Shown here: positions 27,417 to 34,023 of the stretch, piece by piece
Layout of the letters: each line of letters begins with the position of its first letter
Numbering within the stretch: the stretch's first letter is position 1
Assembly: GCF_028694605.1 (NCBI RefSeq)
Contig: NZ_JAQVKP010000010.1
Location: 34,409-98,408 of the forward strand
DNA length: 64,000 nucleotides
Source: Sulfurimonas sp.
GTDB taxonomy: Bacteria; Campylobacterota; Campylobacteria; Campylobacterales; Sulfurimonadaceae
Direction of reading: 5' to 3'
The notes under the pieces: generated by a model
Seen by the model: only the letters and a program-made list of their open reading frames with translations
What the model was told of the DNA's origin: nothing
The model's database searches: none
Position numbers and translations under genes: made by a program

Positions 27417-27733
27417 CAATATCGCTTTTAATCTTCATGCTCTTGTTGAATCTATTGAAAAAATAGAGCTATACTCAAAAGATTTTGATGACGCAGATGA
27501 ATTTTATCATGACCAAAAAAGCTTTGATGCTTCAATTTATAGTAATAGGCGAAATAATTTTTCGATTAGATGAAAAGTTTAAAATTTCTCATAGTGAAAT
27601 ACCTTGGCAAAAAATAAAAGATTTTAGAAATATTATTGCACATGATTACTTTGGTATAGATGCAGATGAGATTTGGGATATCATAAATAATAAGCTTTTA
27701 CCTTTGAAAAATGATATTAATGGATTGCTATAA
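27409..27733 (+). pseudogene. HEPN-domain toxin (HepT-like), frameshifted in an A6 run
   Basis: From the ATG at 27409 the frame reads MYDNIAFNLHALVESIEKIE and continues through EFYHDQK, then runs out of homology and hits a stop. The family continuation (ALMLQFIVIGEIIFRLDEKF, then FRNIIAHDYFG with the Rx4H RNase motif) is in the next frame up to 27733. Removing one A from the A6 run at 27515-27520 joins the two into a complete protein of about 107 residues. The change may be a real inactivation, a slippage-controlled (phase-variable) switch, or a sequencing error. The intact antitoxin gene lies directly upstream. Confidence 0.8.
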
Positions 27734-27782
27734 TTAAATAGTGTCAGTCACTTTTTTGAAGTGGTACAGGAATTAGTGAATC

Positions 27783-27950
27783 GTTATGGCCCCCTTTCTC
27801 ACTCGGATATGCTATAATTTAAGCGTATCTGCTATCGCTATTGCCATTGTTATAGCCCCCTTTCTCACTCGGATATGCTATAATTTAACAAGTTTTGATA
27901 AGTCTTTTAAGTTTGTTATAGCCCCCTTTCTCACTCGGATATGCTATAAT
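27783..27950 (+). CRISPR. Three-repeat type II-C-like CRISPR array
   Basis: Three 36-bp direct repeats at 27783-27818, 27849-27884 and 27915-27950, separated by two different 30-bp spacers (27819-27848 and 27885-27914). Repeats 2 and 3 are identical; repeat 1 has one A-to-G change at its sixth base (GTTATGG instead of GTTATAG). Each starts GTTATAGCCCCCTTTCTCAC and ends GGATATGCTATAAT. The 36/30 geometry and wording resemble the Neisseria meningitidis type II-C repeat. The last nine bases TGCTATAAT form an extended -10 box, so each repeat may drive its own crRNA. No cas gene is in the window. Confidence 0.95.
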
Positions 27951-27963
27951 CTTCTTCTCTAAA

Positions 27964-27985
27964 GCCCTGCGGTAGGCGGTTTTTT
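27964..27985 (+). terminator. Possible terminator between array and tracrRNA
   Basis: A short GC-rich GCC/GGC-type hairpin around CTGCGGTA followed by GGTTTTTT (T-run 27980-27985). The stem is only a few base pairs, so this is a weak call. Its position directly after the last repeat suits termination of array transcripts. Confidence 0.3.
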
Positions 27986-28022
27986 ACCAATTTTTTTATA
28001 AAAAAAATATTATATCATAACA

Positions 28023-28116
28023 GATATAGTTTATCCGAGTGAGAAACGAGTGGGCTATAATAAGCAGGTTATGGTTCCTGCGCAAGGCTCTGAACATTGT
28101 TCATCCTCAAAAAAAC
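28023..28116 (+). ncRNA. tracrRNA-like RNA with CRISPR anti-repeat
   Basis: The plus strand contains TATCCGAGTGAGAAA (28032-28046), an exact 15-base complement of the repeat interior, then a 5-base bulge, then GGGCTATAA (28052-28060), complementary to the repeat 5' part. This is the usual crRNA:tracrRNA duplex with an internal bulge. It is followed by AATAAG and a GCAGG/CCTGC stem-loop (28064-28081), then GCGCAAGGCTCTGAAC and a second stem TGAAC/GTTCA (28091-28103). The order and the AATAAG and GCAA-GCTCTG wording parallel the meningococcal tracrRNA. An upstream TATTAT (28008-28013) may be its -10 box. The 3' end is not clear, since no U-run follows. Confidence 0.85.
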
Positions 28117-28227
28117 CAATTCTTTCATGCCAAGCTGCAATAAATTGAAATATAAATTAAATTACATAAACTTCTCAGCAACTTATCGGTACCCTATCAC
28201 TTATAAAAAATTCTAAAAGGCATAACA

Positions 28228-28812
28228 TTGTCAGATAAACAAGATACAGAATTTGAAAATGCAGTAAAAACAATGATGCTCCATGTTGGGGAAAACCCAA
28301 GCAGAGAAGGACTTTTAAAAACTCCGCAAAGAGTTAAAAAAGCATATGAGTTTATCTTCGGCGGGTATAAAGAAGATCCAAGGGAGATACTTAAGTCCGC
28401 TCTTTTTACAAGCTCAAACGATGAGATGGTGCTTTTAAAAGACATAGAATTTTACTCTACTTGCGAACACCATCTTTTGCCTATAATAGGGCGTGTTCAT
28501 GTGGCATATATACCAAATGGTAAAGTAGTAGGGCTTTCAAAAATTCCTCGCGTAGTCAATGTGTTTGCACGCCGTATGCAGATTCAAGAGCAGTTGACGG
28601 AACAGATAGCCGATGCCATTATGGATACGATTCAGCCAAAAGGTGTGGCAGTCGTTATACAGGCAAGACACATGTGTATGGAGATGAGAGGTGTTGAAAA
28701 AATCAACTCAACCACAACTTCGTCGGCTCTTCGCGGGTTATTTAAAAAAGATGAAAAAACAAGAAGCGAATTTTTCTCTTTGATAAACTCTCCTAACGGT
28801 TCACGTTATTAG
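28228..28812 (+). CDS. folE: GTP cyclohydrolase I
   Basis: First enzyme of tetrahydrofolate synthesis, and in this phylum also the entry to 7-deazapurine (queuosine) synthesis through dihydroneopterin triphosphate. The 194-residue product has zinc ligands in [21 protein letters not shown] and [12 protein letters not shown], and the [15 protein letters not shown] substrate loop. It starts at TTG (28228) with AAAAGG eight bases upstream. It is followed after 27 bp by fliI in the same direction. Its presence complements queF at 2.3 kb. Confidence 0.95.
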   Translation: MSDKQDTEFENAVKTMMLHVGENPSREGLLKTPQRVKKAYEFIFGGYKEDPREILKSALFTSSNDEMVLLKDIEFYSTCEHHLLPIIGRVHVAYIPNGKVVGLSKIPRVVNVFARRMQIQEQLTEQIADAIMDTIQPKGVAVVIQARHMCMEMRGVEKINSTTTSSALRGLFKKDEKTRSEFFSLINSPNGSRY

Positions 28813-28839
28813 AGTTATGCCAAGCAAAGGACTTCCGCA

Positions 28840-30147
28840 GTGCCTCTAAAATCGCTTAAGGAAAAAATCTCAAACAAAAAGTATTCGGTTACATTTGGTG
28901 AGGTTGTAAAAATCAATGCGACCGTTATCACTGCCCGTAGTCTTAAGGTAAGTATCAGCGACATCGTCAAGATAGTTTCCAATGAGACGAATCAAGAGAC
29001 TATCGGGATGGTAACGGAGATAGACGGTACGACTTTTTTTATCACTCCTTTTAGTTTTGTAGAGGGATTTTGCTCCGGCGATAGAGTGTTTTTGGACCAG
29101 ACAGGACTTAATATCCCTGTTGGTGCATCCCTTTTGGGGCGTGTTGTTGATCCGTTCATGCGCCCCATTGACGGCAAGGGAAGCGTGAACAGTTCAAAGC
29201 TCTCCCCAATCATCAAAGCCCCCATCGCTGCCATGAAGCGTGGTATGATAAATGAGGTTTTTAGTGTCGGAGTAAAAAGTATTGACGGGCTTTTAACATG
29301 TGGAAAAGGGCAAAAACTAGGCATTTTCGCAGGAAGCGGTGTCGGAAAATCGACACTTATGGGGATGATTGTACGTGGTGCGGTTGCACCCATAAAGGTG
29401 GTTGCGCTTATAGGCGAGAGGGGAAGAGAGGTTCCTGAATTTATAGAAAAAAACTTAGGCGGCAATCTTGAAAATACCGTTATCGTTGTTGCAACATCGG
29501 ATGATTCGCCGCTGATGCGAAAGTATGGTGCATTTGCGGCAATGAGTGTGGCGGAATTTTTCAAAGATCAAGGACTGGACGTTCTCTTTATCATGGATTC
29601 GGTTACACGTTTTGCTATGGCGCAGCGAGAGATAGGATTAGCCCTTGGCGAACCCCCTACCTCAAAAGGCTATCCGCCCTCCTCCTTGACACTTTTGCCA
29701 CAACTCATGGAGCGTGCAGGAAAAGAAGAAGGAAAAGGCTCTATCACCGCCTTTTTTACTGTGCTTATAGAGGGAGATGATATGAGTGACCCTATCGCCG
29801 ATCAGTCTCGCTCTATTTTGGATGGGCATATTGTTCTCTCTCGCGAAATGACCGATTTTGGCATCTACCCACCTGTACATATCCTTAACTCCGCTTCAAG
29901 GGTGATGAATGATATCATCTCTGCCGAGCATCTTAAAGCTGTGATGAAGTTCAGAAGACTTTACACGCTTCTAAAAGAGAATGAGGTGCTTATCCGCATA
30001 GGAGCATATCAAAAAGGGAGCGACCCTGAGCTTGATGAAGCAATGGTTAAAAAGGGCGAGATGGAGCAGTTTTTGATGCAAAGCGCCTCATCGCAGAGTG
30101 ATTTTGATGGAGCGGTAGCAACACTTTTAAAACTTATGAGTTCATAA
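28840..30147 (+). CDS. fliI: Flagellum-specific ATP synthase FliI
   Basis: Export ATPase of the flagellar type III secretion apparatus. The 435-residue product has the beta-barrel N-terminus, Walker A AGSGVGKST (165-172 core), LIGERGREVPEFIEKNLG, the Walker B region DVLFIMDSVTRFA and the T3SS ATPase signature PPTSKGYPPSSLTLLPQLMERAG. GTG start at 28840 with AAAGGA nearby. No other flagellar gene is adjacent, which is usual for scattered flagellar genes in this phylum. It converges on the beta-propeller gene, overlapping it by 14 bp. Confidence 0.94.
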   Translation: MPLKSLKEKISNKKYSVTFGEVVKINATVITARSLKVSISDIVKIVSNETNQETIGMVTEIDGTTFFITPFSFVEGFCSGDRVFLDQTGLNIPVGASLLGRVVDPFMRPIDGKGSVNSSKLSPIIKAPIAAMKRGMINEVFSVGVKSIDGLLTCGKGQKLGIFAGSGVGKSTLMGMIVRGAVAPIKVVALIGERGREVPEFIEKNLGGNLENTVIVVATSDDSPLMRKYGAFAAMSVAEFFKDQGLDVLFIMDSVTRFAMAQREIGLALGEPPTSKGYPPSSLTLLPQLMERAGKEEGKGSITAFFTVLIEGDDMSDPIADQSRSILDGHIVLSREMTDFGIYPPVHILNSASRVMNDIISAEHLKAVMKFRRLYTLLKENEVLIRIGAYQKGSDPELDEAMVKKGEMEQFLMQSASSQSDFDGAVATLLKLMSS

Positions 30148-32272
30148 TAACATCAAAATTTCTCCAGCTATCTCTTCTTGGTCTTTGCGACTGCTCCTCG
30201 GTGATTGCAAGTTTGCGTGATGAAGACAGCTCAAAAATTTTCATTATCTGATTGATTTCACTATCAAGACCAAAAATATCAATATAGCTATAAATAAGAG
30301 CTTCTGCGCCTCTAAAATCTTTTGAATTTATAATAGTTTGGATTCTGACGTGGAAGCTTACACGGAGCAAATCGCCGATTTTATGGCGTCTGCTATAGAG
30401 TGCCAGAAGCTCCCCGAGTGTTTTTTTAATTCCTTTGATATTTCCTCCAAGTGCATACTCTTCACATGTCACCATTAGTTTTGACCAATGTTTTTCTAGC
30501 AGAGTTCCAAGTTCTGTGGATTTAAGATGTTGATGCATGTCTATAATCTCATAACACTCAATAAAGTCATCTTCACTGTAGGCTTTTTGCAGTGCTAAAA
30601 TATGTTTGCATTTGCGATACAACTTTTCCACTTTTTGTGCGACATCGGGAATCTCTTGAAGTGTTGAGAGAAGTTTTTTTGCCTCTTCTACTTCGCCTTT
30701 TAGTATTGCTGCTTCTGCTTCTTCAATCTTTTCATCTATCTGCTTATTCATAGCGATATAGTTTGGAATCTGTTTAAAGAGTTCATTTTTATCGATAAGC
30801 TGATTGATAGTTTGAAAATCACTCTTCTGAATCGCTTTTAAAAGAGCTACAAACTCCGTATTTTGTGTAAGAAGAAGTTTGATAAGCGGTTTTTTTGAAA
30901 GCACGGTGTTGTATTGTGCCAAAAGTGCTTTGGCACTCTCAAGATTATTTTGAAGAATATGTCTTTGTGCATTTGAAAAAGCGAGCTTAAAAATCTGCTC
31001 CATTTTATGATACTGCACTGTCTGTTTTAATGGTTCATATTTTGAACACATCGCATAAGCCAGAGGATATTTTTTTTCTAAGAAGAGTGCTTGAAATCGT
31101 AGATAGTGTTTAAAAGCATCAAATAGCTCCCTTATTTTTATCTGTTTGGATGGGATGTCCTTATAGGGAGCCAAAATTTGTGTTGCCAATGCATTATTTT
31201 GATTGATAAGTGCTTTTGTGGCATTATCATAGCTATTTTCAAACTTTTCTTCAAGCATTTTATGTTCATAAGAACCTTGAAGCATAGGCTCTTTTGCTAT
31301 GAGTCTGAATGCCTCTGCAAGATGGCTATGAAGGATAAGCGAGCGTAGTTGTGCGATGCCCGGAAGGGCAACACTGACTATCTTGTTATTTTCAAGCGCA
31401 ACGATTAAAGAGTCGTCACTGCTCATTGTTACGCTATTTATAGCTGTTTCAAATTCTATATATTTGCTATGAGTAATTCTATAGTTTTGTACATCAATTA
31501 TAATTACTATGTTAGACTTGCCAACGACCATGACAAAGTTGGGGTTTGGCATAACTAAAAGCTGTTTAATGCCAAGCAGAGGCGTTCTTATGCTCTTGTA
31601 AACATGATGGTTATCAAGCAAGATAATATCTACACTTCCGTCACTGCTTCCGATAAGAAGCCTTTTATCATCTAAAAAGCATAGTGCATCAACCCTATTT
31701 TTGCTATATGTGAGAACATCTTTGTTTGATTGTGTATAGAAGTCAATGATAAAAATAGCACCGCCATAACCGCTACAGGCAAATTGATTTTTGTAAAAAG
31801 CAAAAGCGCTGACAAAGTTTTTATCCTCTATTGTTTTGAGAGGATTTTTTTCTCTCTCATACGGAAAAGAGCATAATCTTGAGAGAAGATGCGATTGATT
31901 TGTTTTATATTGAAGCACTCTTCCGTTTTTTGTTCCGACAACAATGTAGTTAGAGGTAGCGTCAAAGCTGATAATTTGAATTTCTTCGTCATAAGTTTCG
32001 ATTGTTCGGAGAAGTTCTTTGGTCTCTATATCTATGATGTAGAGAAATGGAGCATTTGCAAAAACAAAAAACTGTGAGTTTGGACTAAATGCGCAAGCTG
32101 TAACAGAGGAGTTAAGATGGGTATTGGCTATGCTTTTTCTTGTTTCAAATGTATCTAAATCAAAAATTTTTATACCATGAAATTTTGTATTATAAGCCAC
32201 CAACTTATCGCTCAGAATGGTTAACGCAGTAATATCAGATTTGGCACTTTGGCACTCATGTATCTTAGGCAT
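30134..32272 (-). CDS. WD40-like beta-propeller plus alpha-helical repeat protein
   Basis: 712 residues of two clear halves. Residues about 10-310 are WD40-like blades (KIFDLDTFETRKSI, LYIIDIETKELLRTI, GRVLQYKTNQ, AIFIIDFYTQ, GSVDIILLDNHHVYKSI, IVIIIDVQNYRITHS). Residues about 320-690 are almost all amphipathic helices in repeat-like pairs (AEAFRLIAKEP, YPLAYAMCSKYEPL, LESAKALLAQYN, VEEAKKLLSTLQEI, FRGAEALIYSYIDIFG). There is no signal peptide or membrane segment, so it is probably cytosolic. The family function is unknown to me. It is not the nap-cluster WD40 protein NapL, being larger and away from any nap gene. A scaffolding role is inferred from the architecture only. Confidence 0.75.
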   Translation of the reverse strand: MPKIHECQSAKSDITALTILSDKLVAYNTKFHGIKIFDLDTFETRKSIANTHLNSSVTACAFSPNSQFFVFANAPFLYIIDIETKELLRTIETYDEEIQIISFDATSNYIVVGTKNGRVLQYKTNQSHLLSRLCSFPYEREKNPLKTIEDKNFVSAFAFYKNQFACSGYGGAIFIIDFYTQSNKDVLTYSKNRVDALCFLDDKRLLIGSSDGSVDIILLDNHHVYKSIRTPLLGIKQLLVMPNPNFVMVVGKSNIVIIIDVQNYRITHSKYIEFETAINSVTMSSDDSLIVALENNKIVSVALPGIAQLRSLILHSHLAEAFRLIAKEPMLQGSYEHKMLEEKFENSYDNATKALINQNNALATQILAPYKDIPSKQIKIRELFDAFKHYLRFQALFLEKKYPLAYAMCSKYEPLKQTVQYHKMEQIFKLAFSNAQRHILQNNLESAKALLAQYNTVLSKKPLIKLLLTQNTEFVALLKAIQKSDFQTINQLIDKNELFKQIPNYIAMNKQIDEKIEEAEAAILKGEVEEAKKLLSTLQEIPDVAQKVEKLYRKCKHILALQKAYSEDDFIECYEIIDMHQHLKSTELGTLLEKHWSKLMVTCEEYALGGNIKGIKKTLGELLALYSRRHKIGDLLRVSFHVRIQTIINSKDFRGAEALIYSYIDIFGLDSEINQIMKIFELSSSRKLAITEEQSQRPRRDSWRNFDVIMNS

Positions 32273-32339
32273 GAAATATTATAGATAAAAAAAGTAGTAT
32301 TTGAACTGAAAGTTAGTTGTATGTGTAGTTGAGATGAGG

Positions 32340-32363
32340 TTTGAGCCATGAAAACGGCTCAAA
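32340..32363 (-). terminator. Hairpin downstream of the SoxH-like hydrolase gene
   Basis: TTTGAGCC (32340-32347) and GGCTCAAA (32356-32363) form an 8-bp perfect stem just after the stop of the leftward gene at 32367. The U-run is poor. Confidence 0.5.
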
Positions 32364-32366
32364 CAT

Positions 32367-33341
32367 TTAAAAATCTTTTGCTTCTATCTCTTCGTAAGCT
32401 TTCATAAGGTGTTTACCCATTTGACCCTCGTAAGCATCCCATTTGTGATATGCTTTAAGTTGCTTATGTACTTCCGGTTTAATCTCATAACTCTCAACGC
32501 CATCTTTATACGCTTTTTGTGCGCCGGCAGCAACAATTTTGAGATATTTCAAAAATGGTTCAACTATCTTTTTTGGGTCTTTTCCTGAAGGACCATGCCC
32601 TGGAACATAGAGTGCATACTTTTTAAAGCCCTCTTCTTGTTTCATGATTTTCTCTAAGAGCTTGATGTTTTCAAGAATGCTTGAAGATTCATCGAACGCT
32701 CCAAAACGATTTGTTATCAAGTTGTCACCGATAAAGAGTGTGTTGGAGTTGACATGCTCGATAAGTATATCCGTATCTGTATGCCCGCCGATAAAGTGAC
32801 GCATGATAAATGTTTGACCATCTACTTCAACAGTCTGTTTGTTTTCAACACCTTGAGTCGGGAAAGTAAAAGGTTTCGTTCCCTCTAGGTTTCCAGTGAG
32901 TCTATCCAAAATGCCATACCATGTCTCAGCAGAGTTGTCTTTTACCTGCTCTATCATATAGGTAAGCGCATAGATAGGAGTATTTGGGTACTTTTCTAAG
33001 ATATTTTTATTTGCAAACCAGTGGTCGCCATGCTTGTGAGTGTTAAATACGGCAATGATTGGCTTTTTGCTCACTTTCTCTATCTCGGCGAGTATCTTTT
33101 TACCAACATTATAGTTGCCGCCCGGATCGATGACGATAAGTCCATTTTTACTTTCAATGATGGCAGGATTGTTCATAAAGCCTTCATTCTCTTTGCTTGG
33201 TTCTTTTTCCGGTCCATGCATAATATAGACATTCTCATGAGCTTTTTTAAACTCAAAATTTCCCAATTTTCCGAGTGTGAAAGCATTGAGCGTAAGCGAA
33301 AATGCCATGACTGCGGAAGCTAAAAACACAATTTTTTTCAT
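32367..33341 (-). CDS. Periplasmic metallo-beta-lactamase-fold hydrolase (SoxH-like)
   Basis: 324 residues with a Sec signal peptide (KKIVFLASAVMAFSLTLNA), so periplasmic. The binuclear zinc motif is THKHGDHW (102-107 core), followed by HFIGGHTDTDILI with the third His, FIGDNLI with the bridging Asp, and VPGHG. This belongs to the SoxH/quinoprotein-relay type hydrolases often found beside sulfur-oxidation genes. Substrate is unknown, with a thiol or persulfide conjugate a common suggestion. It is third in a leftward set SQR-like flavoprotein, small Cys protein, this gene, although each is separated by a hairpin. A second relative is encoded at 61.4 kb after soxZ. Confidence 0.82.
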   Translation of the reverse strand: MKKIVFLASAVMAFSLTLNAFTLGKLGNFEFKKAHENVYIMHGPEKEPSKENEGFMNNPAIIESKNGLIVIDPGGNYNVGKKILAEIEKVSKKPIIAVFNTHKHGDHWFANKNILEKYPNTPIYALTYMIEQVKDNSAETWYGILDRLTGNLEGTKPFTFPTQGVENKQTVEVDGQTFIMRHFIGGHTDTDILIEHVNSNTLFIGDNLITNRFGAFDESSSILENIKLLEKIMKQEEGFKKYALYVPGHGPSGKDPKKIVEPFLKYLKIVAAGAQKAYKDGVESYEIKPEVHKQLKAYHKWDAYEGQMGKHLMKAYEEIEAKDF

Positions 33342-33452
33342 TGTATCTCCTACGTTTAATATTGAGATTTATTATACTTGATGTAGGATAAAATGTATAT
33401 GGAAAAAAAGAAAAGTTCAACAAAATGAACAAAAAAAAAGAGAAATGGGTAT

Positions 33453-33486
33453 AAAAATCCCACTTCTGCGGCTACAGAAGCAGGGA
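33453..33486 (-). terminator. Factor-independent terminator of the small Cys protein gene
   Basis: Reading leftward, TCCC-TG-CTTCTG (33486-33475), loop TAGCCG, CAGAAG-T-GGGA, then TTTTT (33457-33453). The bulged GC-containing stem and U-run fit a terminator 13 bp after the stop of the gene at 33499. Confidence 0.75.
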
Positions 33487-33498
33487 ATTAAAAGCTTC

Positions 33499-33822
33499 TT
33501 AGCAAGATGGAACGTTTCCGCTGTCGCTTGCAAAATTGAAGAAGAAGTCAAAATAGTGAGGAAGAAATTTAGCATCTAAATCTTCATCTGCTGCTTTTGG
33601 ACAGATAGTTTTAATCTCTTTTGCAAGATTTCCGCTTTTGTTAAGCTCTTGCCACTCACCTTGTGTATGTTTTCCAGCCATAGCTGCACCACTGATGCCA
33701 CACGCACTTTTAAGTTTTTTAGAGTAGAGCTTCAAACCCTTATCAGAATCTGCACTAGCAGTTACTGCGCCAACACTTAACATTAAAGCTGCACTTAATG
33801 CAATTTTTACAATTTTTGTCAT
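33499..33822 (-). CDS. Small exported protein with cytochrome-c-like length but no heme motif
   Basis: 107 residues with a signal peptide (about 1-24, ending ASADS). The mature part starts GLKLYSKKLKSACGISGAAM, resembling the N-terminal helix of small c-type cytochromes, but there is no CxxCH. The three Cys are at 41, 74 and 107, the last being the final residue (GNVPSC). KSAC-GISGAAMAGKH occupies the usual heme-attachment position without the second Cys and His spacing. It lies 201 bp downstream of an SQR-like flavoprotein gene with its own terminator. It could be a sulfur carrier or electron-transfer partner using Cys chemistry; that is inference. Databases may label such proteins cytochrome c by overall similarity. 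Confidence 0.7.
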   Translation of the reverse strand: MTKIVKIALSAALMLSVGAVTASADSDKGLKLYSKKLKSACGISGAAMAGKHTQGEWQELNKSGNLAKEIKTICPKAADEDLDAKFLPHYFDFFFNFASDSGNVPSC

Positions 33823-33967
33823 TGTATCTCCTTATAATTTATAGCATTTTAACTTATAAAATATAAAATGAATATTTATTATAAAGATTATGTATAATTT
33901 TTATAGATAAATGTAACAATTCGTACACATTTTAGGAGAAAACAAAGCGGTTTATAAATGGATAAGT

Positions 33968-34004
33968 AAAAAAAGAGGGAGCTACAAGGAAAAGCCCTTG
34001 TAGC
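33968..34004 (-). terminator. Terminator of the SQR-like gene
   Basis: Leftward reading gives GCTACAAGG (34004-33996), a short loop, CCTTGTAGC (33989-33981), then CCCTC and a run of seven T (33974-33968). Perfect 9-bp stem. Confidence 0.85.
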
Positions 34005-34023
34005 AGAGTTTTAAAATGAGGGA

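Noticed and set aside
27413..27466. Short frame starting MTISLLIF in the HEPN start region
   Set aside because: Ends after about 17 codons; the overlapping frame from 27409 matches HEPN toxin N-termini.
27734..27782. Possible insertion-sequence end (AGTGTCAGTCACTTTTTT) before the CRISPR array
   Set aside because: The phrase and its CACTT/AAGTG hairpin look like a transposon end or terminator, but no partner end, duplication or transposase is visible.
27883..28227. Hidden cas fragments between the array and folE
   Set aside because: No frame shows HNH, RuvC or Cas1/Cas2 motifs; the stretch is explained by the tracrRNA and AT-rich spacer sequence.
28992..29564. 190-residue frame antisense to fliI
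   Set aside because: It is a complement shadow of a well-conserved gene, with Pro/Thr/Ser-rich composition and no ribosome site.
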